Source: an uncultured Clostridia bacterium | Lineage (GTDB): Bacteria; Bacillota; Clostridia; UBA1381 | DNA: 22,314 nucleotides | Direction of reading: 5' to 3' | Assembly (NCBI GenBank): GCA_934454215.1 | Contig: CAKSGG010000045.1 | Coordinates: 1 to 22,314 of the forward strand | Part shown: positions 1-7,104 of the stretch, piece after piece | Numbering within the stretch: position 1 is the first letter of the stretch | Layout: each line of letters opens with the position of its first letter | The notes under the pieces: model-generated | Told to the model about the DNA's origin: nothing | Database searches by the model: none | Seen by the model: only the letters and a program-made list of their open reading frames with translations | Program-made: the position numbers and the translations under genes

Positions 1-49
1 TGAAATCCGTAAGCAATCAATTTTCGGTATTGGGAAACAACCATGCCGA

Positions 50-86
50 CCGAAAGCACACAGCACTTTCGGCTTTGCGCCTTTTT
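50..86 (+). terminator. possible plus-strand terminator hairpin
   Basis: A 7-bp perfect stem, CCGAAAG (50-56) with CTTTCGG (66-72), has a 9-nt loop and is followed after about 9 nt by TTTTT (82-86). The T-run sits rather far from the stem. If real, it would end a plus-strand gene lying left of the window. No convincing gene is visible in the first 95 bases on either strand. Confidence 0.3.
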
Positions 87-96
87 CACTTTAACT

Positions 97-116
97 AAAA
101 AAAAGGAACAATATTC
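97..116 (-). terminator. candidate rny terminator
   Basis: Read on the minus strand, GGAA-TATTG-TTCC (116-105) is followed directly by eight T residues (104-97), about 110 nt after the rny stop codon. The stem is only 4 bp, so this is a weak intrinsic terminator. A second hairpin, ACGGTT/AACCGT (185-190 and 201-206), lies between rny and this point but has no T-tail. Confidence 0.35.
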
Positions 117-224
117 CGCTCGGGGTAGAAGCTGAACCGTACAAATCCGTACATTACCTTTATCGCAATGCAATCACAATCCGCACGGTTTCCAAGCAGT
201 AACCGTTCCAAATTTTTACTTATG

Positions 225-1787
225 TTATTTTGCGTAGTCTATCGCTCTTGTTTCCCTGATAAGACTTACTTTAATCTGACCCGGGTACTCCAGCTCGCTC
301 TCTATACGCTTAACAATATCCCTTGCAACGATAACCATTCCTTCATCGTTCACAACCTCAGGCTTAATCATGATTCTTATTTCACGTCCTGCCTGAATAG
401 CAAAGGATTTTTCAACCCCGTCAAAATCGTTTGCGATTTCCTCCAGCTTTTGGAGACGCTTTATATATGTTTCGAGGTTTTCTCTTCTTGCACCCGGTCT
501 TGCGGCGCTTATAGCGTCGGCAGCCTGTACAATCGAAGCGACTATCGTCTGCGGTTCAACATCGCCGTGATGAGCCATAATCGCATGAATAACGTCTCTG
601 TTTTCACGGTACTTCTTCGCAATATCTGCGCCGATTGTAACGTGAGAGCCTTCAACCTCATGGTCTACAGCCTTGCCTATATCATGCAGCAAACCCGCAC
701 GCTTTGCAAGTGCAACATCAACACCAAGTTCGCCCGCCATAACTCCGGCAAGGTGCGAAACCTCAATGCTGTGCTTTAAAACATTCTGACCGTAGCTCGT
801 TCTGAATTTAAGCTTACCCAAAAGCTTGATAAGCTCGGGATGCAGTCCGTGAACGCCCGTCTCAAACGTAGCGCTTTCACCCTCCTGCTTAATAACGGCG
901 TCAACCTCTTTACGGGATTTTTCAACTGTTTCTTCAATACGTGCCGGATGGATTCTGCCGTCAACAATAAGTTTTTCAAGCGCAACCCTCGCAACCTCAC
1001 GGCGTATCGGGTCAAAGCTCGATATTACAACCGCCTCCGGCGTATCGTCGATAATCAAATCAACGCCCGTAAGCGTTTCAAGAGTTCTTATGTTACGGCC
1101 CTCACGACCTATGATTCTTCCTTTCATTTCATCATTCGGAAGATTAACAACAGAAACAGTAGTTTCGGCAACATGGTCTGCGGCAACCTTCTGGATAGCC
1201 AAAGCAACTATTTTCTTTGCATTGCGGTCCGCATTTTCCTTTGCCTCTTGCTCAATTTCTTTAACCATGACAGCAGCCTCATGACGAACCTGTCCTTCAA
1301 TATCCTTCAAAAGAATATCCTTTGCTTCATCACGCGACATACCTGAAATTCTTTCAAGCTCCGCTGTCTGCTTATGTTTAATTTCTGTGATTTCCTGTTC
1401 TTTTTTATCAAGGGACTTCAGCTTTGAAGAAAGCGACTGTTCCTTTCGTTCCAGGTTATCCGTCTTTTTATCGAGATTTTCCTCTTTCTGAGTGATTCGG
1501 CGCTCCTGACGGCTTATTTCGCCCCTGCGCTCCTTCATCTCCTTATCAAAATCGGCTCTGAGCCTTTGTATTTCCTCTTTAGCTTCAACGGTCAGCTCAC
1601 GCTTTTTTGACGCAGCCGCCTTTTCCGCTCCGGCAATAATGGTTTTCGCCTGCTCTTCCGCGCCGCCAACCAGCGCTTCGGCGATTTTCTTTCTGTGATT
1701 CTCTCCGGCTTTGAACGAAGCAAAACCCGTTGCCGCACAAATAACCAAGGCAATGATAATTGTTATGATAATTTCTATTTTAAACAC
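225..1787 (-). CDS. rny: Ribonuclease Y
   Basis: Membrane-anchored endoribonuclease that starts decay and processing of many mRNAs in Bacillota. The 520-residue product has the full family order and length: an N-terminal membrane helix (about residues 4-23), a long charged coiled coil (about 30-200), a KH RNA-binding domain with the GREG loop at 227-230, and an HD phosphohydrolase domain with the metal-binding HD pair at 368-369, followed by the usual C-terminal domain. The start is a GTG at 1787: an in-frame stop lies three codons upstream and no ATG lies close downstream. The best Shine-Dalgarno-like run, GAGAGG, abuts the GTG without a spacer, so initiation is either atypical or a few codons further in. 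The gene is transcribed alone from a consensus promoter at 2019-1991, with a leader of about 200 nt. The function is very secure; the exact start is not. Confidence 0.96.
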   Translation of the reverse strand: MFKIEIIITIIIALVICAATGFASFKAGENHRKKIAEALVGGAEEQAKTIIAGAEKAAASKKRELTVEAKEEIQRLRADFDKEMKERRGEISRQERRITQKEENLDKKTDNLERKEQSLSSKLKSLDKKEQEITEIKHKQTAELERISGMSRDEAKDILLKDIEGQVRHEAAVMVKEIEQEAKENADRNAKKIVALAIQKVAADHVAETTVSVVNLPNDEMKGRIIGREGRNIRTLETLTGVDLIIDDTPEAVVISSFDPIRREVARVALEKLIVDGRIHPARIEETVEKSRKEVDAVIKQEGESATFETGVHGLHPELIKLLGKLKFRTSYGQNVLKHSIEVSHLAGVMAGELGVDVALAKRAGLLHDIGKAVDHEVEGSHVTIGADIAKKYRENRDVIHAIMAHHGDVEPQTIVASIVQAADAISAARPGARRENLETYIKRLQKLEEIANDFDGVEKSFAIQAGREIRIMIKPEVVNDEGMVIVARDIVKRIESELEYPGQIKVSLIRETRAIDYAK

Positions 1788-1990
1788 CCTCTCATTTGTG
1801 GATTTCCCAAACCTGCCAAGGGCGTCTCAAATGATTGCATCCTATAAATTACGAATCGGATATGCAGGTATATATCCTTTCCGAATGTATCATAGAGCAA
1901 TCTTAAAGACAGCTCCGTTTGTTCGGGATTACATATCAATTAAGTATTCTTTTCAGAAAACTGTTTTTTAAAGAATATTAAGCACTATAT

Positions 1991-2019
1991 ATTATATATA
2001 ATTTTTTGCGAATTGTCAA
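1991..2019 (-). promoter_or_regulatory. sigma-A promoter of rny
   Basis: On the minus strand, TTGACA (2019-2014), a 17-nt spacer and TATAAT (1996-1991) match the housekeeping consensus at all twelve positions. Transcription would start near 1984, about 200 nt before the rny GTG. Confidence 0.85.
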
Positions 2020-2145
2020 GTTCTGATTGCAAATGATATACATTTTACACAAATTTGAAAAAAACTTTTAATATTACGCCGACCAAAACTCATAGAATAC
2101 ACAAATAAATAAGGTAAAGCATGATTATTTTTTAACAAAATAATA

Positions 2146-2174
2146 TTGCACGATTGAAAAAAATGTGGTATAAT
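2146..2174 (+). promoter_or_regulatory. sigma-A promoter of the Fe-S scaffold operon
   Basis: TTGCAC (2146-2151), 17 nt, then TATAAT (2169-2174), with TGG directly before the -10 giving an extended -10 element. It lies about 40 nt upstream of the ATG at 2221, which is preceded by GAAAGGAG with good spacing. Confidence 0.85.
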
Positions 2175-2220
2175 GTAAATATTGAGCGGTCTTGCCGCAG
2201 TTTTTGAAAGGAGTAATAGT

Positions 2221-2913
2221 ATGAAATATTCAAGCGAAGTTGAAAATATGTGTCCCTTGGCAAAAGGCGCATATCACGGTCCCGCTCCGATTCCCCAGGA
2301 GGGAAAATGGACGCAGGCAAAAGAAGTAAAAGACATTTCCGGTCTTACTCACGGTGTGGGCTGGTGTGCTCCTCAGCAGGGTACATGTAAGCTTACTCTT
2401 AATGTAAAAGAGGGTATCATTCAGGAGGCTCTTGTTGAAACCGTAGGATGTTCGGGTATGACTCACTCGGCAGCTATGGCGTCGGAAATTCTTATAGGAA
2501 AGACAATTCTTGAAGCTCTTAATACAGACCTTGTCTGTGATGCAATCAATACAGCAATGAGAGAGCTGTTCTTACAGATTGTATACGGAAGAACTCAGAC
2601 TGCATTCTCGGAGGACGGACTTCCCATAGGCGCAGGACTTGAGGATTTGGGTAAGGGCTTGCGTTCGCAGGTTGGTACAACCTATGCTACGCTTAAAAAA
2701 GGTCCCCGTTACCTTGAGCTTGCAGAGGGCTACATAACAAAGATAGCTATTGACGACCAGGACCAGATTATCGGTTATAAGTTCGTTCACCTGGGCAAAA
2801 TGATGGAAATGATTGCTAAAGGCATGGACGCTAATGAAGCTCTTGCAAAAGCAAGCGGTCAGTACGGTAGAGTTGATGATGCTGTTAAGCTGATTGACCC
2901 AAGACACGAATAA
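2221..2913 (+). CDS. NifU/IscU-like iron-sulfur cluster scaffold family protein
   Basis: A 230-residue protein whose middle resembles the NifU N-terminal/IscU scaffold fold: a first cysteine at C49 in GWC, then GCSG with C77, then the helix motif AMASEILIGKT (85-95). Other cysteines are C11, C56 and C106. The usual third IscU ligand, a Cys in a short motif near the end of the domain, is not found; that region instead reads TYATLKKGPRYLEL. The protein is longer than a plain IscU and carries an extra C-terminal part after about residue 150. ATG 2221 is preferred over an upstream in-frame TTG at 2182 because GAAAGGAG sits at the right distance. It is the first gene of a two-gene operon with the GGGtGRT protein 20 nt downstream, and this pairing is itself a family hallmark. 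A role in Fe-S assembly is inferred from the fold only; the client is unknown. Confidence 0.8.
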   Translation: MKYSSEVENMCPLAKGAYHGPAPIPQEGKWTQAKEVKDISGLTHGVGWCAPQQGTCKLTLNVKEGIIQEALVETVGCSGMTHSAAMASEILIGKTILEALNTDLVCDAINTAMRELFLQIVYGRTQTAFSEDGLPIGAGLEDLGKGLRSQVGTTYATLKKGPRYLELAEGYITKIAIDDQDQIIGYKFVHLGKMMEMIAKGMDANEALAKASGQYGRVDDAVKLIDPRHE

Positions 2914-2933
2914 TCAAAGGGAGGTAAACGATA

Positions 2934-3932
2934 ATGGCATTATTTGAAAGTTATGAAAGAAGAATAGACCAAATCAACGCAGAGCTTGCAAAGCACGGCA
3001 TTTCATCAATTGAAGAAGCTAAGGCTATATGTGATGAAAAGGGCGTTGACGCTTATAATATAACAAAGAGCATTCAGCCGATATGCTTTGAAAATGCGGC
3101 ATGGGCTTACACTGTAGGCGCAGCAATCGCAATCAAGGACGGCTGTACAAAGGCTGCCGACGCAGCAGAAAAAATCGGCTTGGGCTTGCAGTCATTCTGT
3201 ATTCCGGGCTCGGTTGCAGATGACAGAAAGGTTGGTATCGGTCACGGAAATCTTGGCGCAATGCTTTTGAGAGAGGAAACAAAGTGTTTCGCATTTTTGG
3301 CAGGTCACGAATCATTCGCAGCGGCAGAGGGCGCTATCGGACTTGCAAGGTCGGCTAACAAGGCTCGTAAAGAACCTCTGAGAGTTATACTGAACGGTTT
3401 GGGTAAGGACGCCGCTAAGATTATTTCAAGAATCAACGGTTTCACATATGTTCAGACTAAGTTTGATTATTATACGGGTAAGGTTACAATCGTTGAAGAA
3501 ATCGCTTATTCAAACGGCGAAAGAGCAAAGGTTCGCTGCTACGGTGCGGACGATGTTCGCGAAGGCGTTGCAATCATGCACCTTGAAGGCGTTGACGTAT
3601 CAATCACAGGTAACTCAACAAACCCGACAAGATTTCAGCACCCCGTTGCAGGTACATACAAAAAGGAATGTATCGAGCAGGGCAAGAAATATTTCTCGGT
3701 TGCCTCGGGCGGCGGTACGGGAAGAACACTTCACCCCGACAACATGGCGGCAGGTCCTGCTTCATACGGCATGACGGATACAATGGGAAGAATGCATTCG
3801 GACGCACAGTTCGCAGGTTCTTCATCTGTTCCGGCTCACGTAGAAATGATGGGTCTTATCGGTATGGGTAACAACCCGATGGTCGGTGCAACAGTTGCGG
3901 TTGCCGTTGCTGTTGAGGAAGCTATGAAATAA
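2934..3932 (+). CDS. GGGtGRT family protein of unknown function
   Basis: A 332-residue cytoplasmic protein belonging to the family named after its motif: GGGTGRT is seen at residues 259-265, followed by LHPDNMAAGPASYGMTDT. It has a Gly/Ala-rich C-terminus and seven cysteines (33, 51, 71, 89, 118, 202, 246), with no signal peptide or membrane helix. The glycine-rich motif suggests a nucleotide- or phosphate-binding loop, but no biochemical role is established to my knowledge. It has a strong ribosome binding site (GGGAGG) and follows the Fe-S scaffold gene by 20 nt in the same transcript, so the two probably act together. The transcript ends at the hairpin right after the stop. Family membership is confident; function is unknown. 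Confidence 0.85.
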   Translation: MALFESYERRIDQINAELAKHGISSIEEAKAICDEKGVDAYNITKSIQPICFENAAWAYTVGAAIAIKDGCTKAADAAEKIGLGLQSFCIPGSVADDRKVGIGHGNLGAMLLREETKCFAFLAGHESFAAAEGAIGLARSANKARKEPLRVILNGLGKDAAKIISRINGFTYVQTKFDYYTGKVTIVEEIAYSNGERAKVRCYGADDVREGVAIMHLEGVDVSITGNSTNPTRFQHPVAGTYKKECIEQGKKYFSVASGGGTGRTLHPDNMAAGPASYGMTDTMGRMHSDAQFAGSSSVPAHVEMMGLIGMGNNPMVGATVAVAVAVEEAMK

Positions 3933-3946
3933 TATTGGTAATTATG

Positions 3947-3980
3947 AAAAAATCAGACGAGTTATTCGTCTGATTTTTTT
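3947..3980. terminator. bidirectional intrinsic terminator
   Basis: Stem AATCAGACGA (3951-3960) and TCGTCTGATT (3966-3975) with a 5-nt loop, flanked by an A-run on the left and T7 (3974-3980) on the right. It gives a U-tail in both directions, ending the Fe-S scaffold operon on the plus strand and the converging lipoprotein gene on the minus strand. Confidence 0.92.
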
Positions 3981-3987
3981 ATATGTA

Positions 3988-4572
3988 TTAATTTTTTGCC
4001 GCTTTAAATATAATATCATCGCCTCCGCCGATAAGCGTCGGATTAAAATGTATCTCCATTTCTTTCCATTCAGCCGGCACTTCATATCCTACAACACCGT
4101 TCATTTTTTTGCCCGCAGCCACTTTACCGTCCAATTGATTTTTATCTCCTTTTTCTATCATCGCCGAAAAACTGAAATCACATTTATAGTCGTCGCAATA
4201 TCCCTCAAAGTTAAGCATTGAAGAAATATTAATGTCTGCATCCGAATTATTTGCAATATCAAATTCACAAAGAACAAACACGTTTCCGTCGGCAGGCTTA
4301 TTATATTCCGAACCGTTGTTTTCGGTAATGCCTTTCATTGTTATAACAACATTATCTATTTCGGCGGTTTCTCCTACCGCAAAAGCACTTTTACTGCTTT
4401 TTGAAACAGCCTCGGTTGCTTGGACTTCGTCAGTCTCATTTTCCGTACTCTTTTGCTCCAAATCTTCAACGGACTGTTTTACTTTGTTAATAAGTCCTTT
4501 ATCAATACTGCCGCATGAACACATTGATAAGCATAAAACCCCCGCCAATACCGTTAATACAATTTTTTTCAT
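3988..4572 (-). CDS. DUF4352-like lipoprotein
   Basis: A 194-residue secreted lipoprotein. It has a basic start and a hydrophobic signal segment (about residues 4-19) ending in LSMCSCGS; C20 (preceded by Ser) or C18 is the lipidated cysteine. A Ser/Thr/Glu-rich linker (about 25-65) is followed by a beta-rich domain resembling DUF4352: FAVGETAEIDNVVITMKGI, then a NVFVLCEFDIANNSD strand pair, then GKVAAGKKMNGVVGYEVP. The family is a common extracytoplasmic Ig-like domain with no known catalytic role. ATG 4572 is chosen over TTG 4578 because GGAG lies 7 nt before the ATG. It stands alone behind a perfect consensus promoter and ends at the shared bidirectional terminator. The ligand or partner is unknown. 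Confidence 0.75.
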   Translation of the reverse strand: MKKIVLTVLAGVLCLSMCSCGSIDKGLINKVKQSVEDLEQKSTENETDEVQATEAVSKSSKSAFAVGETAEIDNVVITMKGITENNGSEYNKPADGNVFVLCEFDIANNSDADINISSMLNFEGYCDDYKCDFSFSAMIEKGDKNQLDGKVAAGKKMNGVVGYEVPAEWKEMEIHFNPTLIGGGDDIIFKAAKN

Positions 4573-4610
4573 AATCAATCTCCTTTTTTTACTTATTCTA
4601 GTATAATTAT

Positions 4611-4639
4611 ATTATATATGTAAATTATTGAATTGTCAA
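4611..4639 (-). promoter_or_regulatory. sigma-A promoter of the lipoprotein gene
   Basis: Minus strand TTGACA (4639-4634), 17-nt spacer, TATAAT (4616-4611): a perfect consensus promoter about 40 nt upstream of the ATG at 4572. Confidence 0.9.
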
Positions 4640-4721
4640 GTCGGTTTAAGGAAATTAACGGTATAAAAATTAATTTAAGAAAATTTTTCAACATATGCGG
4701 ATTTAACTTTCGGAACAAAGT

Positions 4722-4750
4722 TTGACATAATTCGCCTTTTAAGATATGCG
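4722..4750 (+). promoter_or_regulatory. candidate promoter of the small toxin-like gene
   Basis: A perfect -35, TTGACA (4722-4727), is followed at 17 nt by a poor -10 (TATGCG, 4745-4750); GATATG at 15 nt is the alternative. It is about 55 nt upstream of the small ORF at 4804, which has AAAGGGGG as its ribosome binding site. The leader contains GC-rich inverted segments (GGCG 4764-4767 and CGCC 4779-4782). Confidence 0.45.
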
Positions 4751-4803
4751 GGAGAGGAACTGCGGCGGTTGTTTCCGACGCCTGCCGAAAGGGGGTGTTT
4801 GAT

Positions 4804-4866
4804 ATGGAAGAAATAATTTCTTTTACTTTATTGGTTTTGATAATTATTATCTACATAAAGAAATAG
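4804..4866 (+). CDS. small hydrophobic peptide, candidate type I toxin
   Basis: A 20-residue ORF, MEEIISFTLLVLIIIIYIKK: a short acidic start, one hydrophobic helix and a di-lysine end. This is the build of small membrane toxins of type I toxin-antitoxin systems (TxpA/holin-like toxin type). The strong ribosome binding site AAAGGGGG lies about 9 nt upstream and a TTGACA box precedes it. Its stop codon is the first part of a hairpin (4864-4896), and a minus-strand promoter at 4984-4958 points into its 3' end, as expected for an antisense RNA antitoxin. I see no sequence match to a named toxin; the call rests on size, composition and arrangement. The alternative is a chance ORF in an intergenic region. 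Confidence 0.6.
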   Translation: MEEIISFTLLVLIIIIYIKK

Positions 4867-4950
4867 CCGCCTATCTCCGTGAAAGATAGACGACTAAATT
4901 TTTAGTAATACATTTTTTGCGGAAACAGCTAATGCAGTTCCCTTTTGCTG
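4862..4950 (-). ncRNA. candidate antisense RNA antitoxin
   Basis: From the minus-strand promoter at 4984-4958, an RNA starting near 4950 would run leftward through an AACAGC/GCTGTT fold (4952-4925 region) and a 13-bp hairpin (4896-4884 with 4876-4864) that overlaps the end of the toxin-like ORF. Two C-A mismatches in the plus-strand reading (4867/4893 and 4870/4890) become G-U pairs in the minus-strand RNA, so the hairpin is complete only in the antisense RNA. The end points are estimates. Confidence 0.5.
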
Positions 4951-4957
4951 TTTTTAT

Positions 4958-4984
4958 ATTATCACAATTATTGAAATATGTCAA
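4958..4984 (-). promoter_or_regulatory. candidate promoter of the antisense RNA
   Basis: Minus strand TTGACA (4984-4979) is followed by TGTGATAATAT: either an extended -10 (TGn-GATAAT, 4963-4958, spacer 15) or TAATAT (4961-4956, spacer 17). It lies just past the stop of the DUF606 gene, with no terminator between, so read-through from that gene could also make the antisense RNA. Confidence 0.55.
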
Positions 4985-4997
4985 TAGCTTTGAAAAA

Positions 4998-5426
4998 TTA
5001 TTTTAATTTAAACAGCAACATTCCGCCTATCATGAGCGCCAGTCCGACGTATTTATTCCATAAAAACGGGACTTTTTCCGTACCCATAATTCCGAATGCG
5101 TCTATAACCGCCGCCACAAGCAGCTGTGCAATAAGTATTATCGAAACAGCTATTGCGGGGCTTGTGTTTTTCATTCCTATCATTACGGTTATAGTTATCA
5201 AAATCCCCAAAACTCCGCCGAAACGGTACACTGCACTCGTTTCGCCGATTGCGGATATATTGCCCTTGCCCAGTATCAGCGCCGCCGCAAGCGAAAGCAC
5301 AAACGCAATCCCTTGCACATACGCATTTGATTCGTAAAGCCCGATTTTCTCGCCCAGACGTGTATTCATCACACCCTGAACACTCATTGCCGCACCTGCG
5401 ATTATACATGATATAATTCCCGTCAT
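4998..5426 (-). CDS. DUF606/YdcZ-type small DMT-family membrane protein
   Basis: A 142-residue integral membrane protein with about five hydrophobic helices (residues 2-18, 36-54, 68-86, 91-110 and 125-140). Length and motifs (GAAMSVQGVMNTRLGEKIG near the start, QLLVAAVIDAFG at 101-112) fit the DUF606 branch of the drug/metabolite transporter superfamily, which are half-size proteins that probably act as dimers. The substrate is unknown. ATG 5426 is chosen because AAGGGG lies about 8 nt upstream; the longer reading frame to 5522 has no such site and would add a non-membrane, charged segment. It appears to be transcribed alone; no clear promoter is seen, and a palindromic element (5511-5563) lies just upstream. 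Confidence 0.85.
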   Translation of the reverse strand: MTGIISCIIAGAAMSVQGVMNTRLGEKIGLYESNAYVQGIAFVLSLAAALILGKGNISAIGETSAVYRFGGVLGILITITVMIGMKNTSPAIAVSIILIAQLLVAAVIDAFGIMGTEKVPFLWNKYVGLALMIGGMLLFKLK

Positions 5427-5510
5427 TATAAAAACCCCTTTTTTGTTAGTTTGTGCGGTTTTCTTTAAATTATGTAAAAAAAAGGGGGCTGTTAAAAAGA
5501 GTGCAGAACA

Positions 5511-5563
5511 CATAAAACGCACCCGATGGCGTACACATAGTACTCCGAGCGGTGCGTTTTATG
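5511..5563. repeat. intergenic palindromic element, copy 1
   Basis: Perfect 13-bp inverted arms CATAAAACGCACC (5511-5523) and GGTGCGTTTTATG (5551-5563) enclose a second small stem, GGCGTAC/GTACTCC with one mismatch. It shares the string CGAGCGGTGC with copy 2 and TACACATA (reverse orientation) with copy 3. There is no T-tail, so it is not a plain terminator. Confidence 0.7.
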
Positions 5564-5576
5564 CGTAGTTCAAGGG

Positions 5577-5615
5577 CAAAAAACAAATAGAAATCCGCAA
5601 AAAAGCGGATTTCTA
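5577..5615 (-). terminator. terminator of the uronate/purine operon
   Basis: An 11-bp perfect stem (5605-5615 with 5588-5598) and a 6-nt loop are followed on the minus strand by TTTGTTTTTT. It lies about 85 nt after the uxaC stop and closes the long operon that starts near 14133. Confidence 0.88.
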
Positions 5616-5700
5616 CCTAATTTTCTGCTTTTTTAAGTAAAGGCTATAACGTTGCAATAGCATCTAAACCCTTGAACGGTCTGTGTCTTTTTTACACCCT

Positions 5701-7092
5701 TTAAAATTTGAAAAATTTCTCCGCATTATTAAAGCAAATACCCTTTATAATCGTTTCAAGCGTATCTTCATCATCGGGGAACTCGCCGTTCTCCACCCAT
5801 GTACCGATAAGATTGCACAGAATACGTCTGAAATATTCATGACGTGTATATGACAGAAAGCTCCTCGAATCCGTAAGCATACCGACAAAATTCGGCAGTG
5901 AACCGAGATTTGCAAGCGCTCTGAGCTGATTCTCCATTCCGTCACGCTGGTCGTTGAACCACCATGCCGAACCGAACTGCATCTTGCTCTTTGCCTCGTT
6001 TGACTGGAAATTTCCTATCATCGTTCCGAGAACATAATTGTCCTTGGGATTTAGCGTATACAAAATTGTTTTCGGCAGCGCTTCGTTCTGCTCCATGCTG
6101 TTCAGAAGCTTTGAAAGATTTTCGGCAACCTCATAATCTGCCATAGAGTCAAAGCCTGCGTCAGCACCCAAACGATTGAACATTCTTGTATTGTTGTTTC
6201 TGAGCGCTCCGATATGCAATTGCATCGCCCAGTTCAGCTCAGAATATTTCGCCGCAAGGTCACGCATTAATGCCGTCTTATACGAATCTATTTCCTTTTT
6301 GCTAAGCTCCAGTCCCGCCATAGCTTTTTTAAACGCTTTCTTTGCCGAACCGTCACGGTACGGAATATATCCGAGCGAATGGTCGCTTATGCGGCAGCCC
6401 TGTTCATGGAAAAATTCAATTCTCGCATAAAGCGCGTCAATAAGCTGGGAATACGTCTGAATTTCCATGCCCGTAACCTCGCTTAAATGCGAAACATACG
6501 AGGCGAACGTCTCTTTTTCTATTCCGACTGCATTATCGGGTCTGAATGTCGGAAGAACCTTTGCGTTTATATGACCCTTTTCACGGATTTTGATATGATA
6601 TTCAAGGCTGTCCGCAGGGTCGTCGGTTGTGCATATGTATTTCACATTTGAAGAATTTATAAGATATGACGGAGTCATATTTACCTTTTCGATATACTCG
6701 TTCGCACGCTTATAAATATCGTCCGCATTTTTTGCCGTTACAACGTCGTCAATATTGAAATAGCGCTTTAGTTCAAGGTGCGTCCAGTGGTAAAGCGGAT
6801 TTCCGATTGCGTATTGCAGACACTCGCAGAACGCGCGGAATTTTTCAATACTGCTTTTACCGCCCGTTACATACTCCTCGTCAACTCCGCATGAACGGAT
6901 ATACCGCCATTTATAGTGGTCGCCGCCGAGAAATATCTGCGTTATATCGTCAAACTGCTTGTCCTCGTACATTTCTTTCGGGCTTAAGTGGCAGTGATAG
7001 TCACAAATCGGCATATCCTTTGCGAATTTGTCATACAGTCTTACCGCCGTATCGCTGTTAAGCATAAAGCTTTCGTCCATAAATTTTTTCAT
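5701..7092 (-). CDS. uxaC: Uronate isomerase (glucuronate isomerase)
   Basis: Converts D-glucuronate to D-fructuronate and D-galacturonate to D-tagaturonate, the first cytoplasmic step in use of pectin- or glycan-derived uronic acids. At 463 residues it is of normal family length. It belongs to the amidohydrolase-like fold; the N-terminal metal motif DYHCHLSPKEMYEDK is seen with H33 and H35, and GGDHYKWR and a late WFNDQRDGMENQLRALANLG motif are also typical. The start ATG has GGAG about 8 nt upstream. It is the last gene of the operon, 12 nt after the AICAR formyltransferase gene, and is followed by the operon terminator. The reductase and dehydratase needed next in the pathway are not in this window. 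Confidence 0.96.
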   Translation of the reverse strand: MKKFMDESFMLNSDTAVRLYDKFAKDMPICDYHCHLSPKEMYEDKQFDDITQIFLGGDHYKWRYIRSCGVDEEYVTGGKSSIEKFRAFCECLQYAIGNPLYHWTHLELKRYFNIDDVVTAKNADDIYKRANEYIEKVNMTPSYLINSSNVKYICTTDDPADSLEYHIKIREKGHINAKVLPTFRPDNAVGIEKETFASYVSHLSEVTGMEIQTYSQLIDALYARIEFFHEQGCRISDHSLGYIPYRDGSAKKAFKKAMAGLELSKKEIDSYKTALMRDLAAKYSELNWAMQLHIGALRNNNTRMFNRLGADAGFDSMADYEVAENLSKLLNSMEQNEALPKTILYTLNPKDNYVLGTMIGNFQSNEAKSKMQFGSAWWFNDQRDGMENQLRALANLGSLPNFVGMLTDSRSFLSYTRHEYFRRILCNLIGTWVENGEFPDDEDTLETIIKGICFNNAEKFFKF

Positions 7093-7104
7093 TGTTCTCT
7101 CTCC

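Larger units (their letters stand above)
1788..2220. other. divergent intergenic region: rny leader and promoters
   Basis: This 433-nt gene-free stretch holds the untranslated leader of rny (about 1984 to 1788, minus strand), the rny promoter, an AT-rich spacer, and the promoter and ribosome binding site of the plus-strand Fe-S scaffold operon. The rny leader contains a possible 6-bp hairpin, GGATAT/ATATCC (1858-1863 and 1872-1877). I recognise no known riboswitch in it. Confidence 0.6.

Noticed and set aside
2..94. Open frames on both strands in the first 95 bases that could be ends of neighbouring genes
   Set aside because: The two readings mirror each other through a hairpin, neither resembles a known protein end, and no ribosome binding site is present. 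Too short to decide.
105..209. Possible fourth copy of the palindrome family downstream of rny
   Set aside because: It shares GCTCGGGG and GTAC pairs with the other copies, but the outer arms match over only about 5 bp. Mentioned in the family finding but not listed as a feature.
776..1015. Arg-rich open frame inside rny on the same strand
   Set aside because: It is a shifted frame within the KH-HD region of rny, with no start signals of its own.
1788..1984. Riboswitch in the rny leader
   Set aside because: Only a small hairpin is visible; no conserved aptamer pattern that I recognise and no terminator or sequestering stem before the start.
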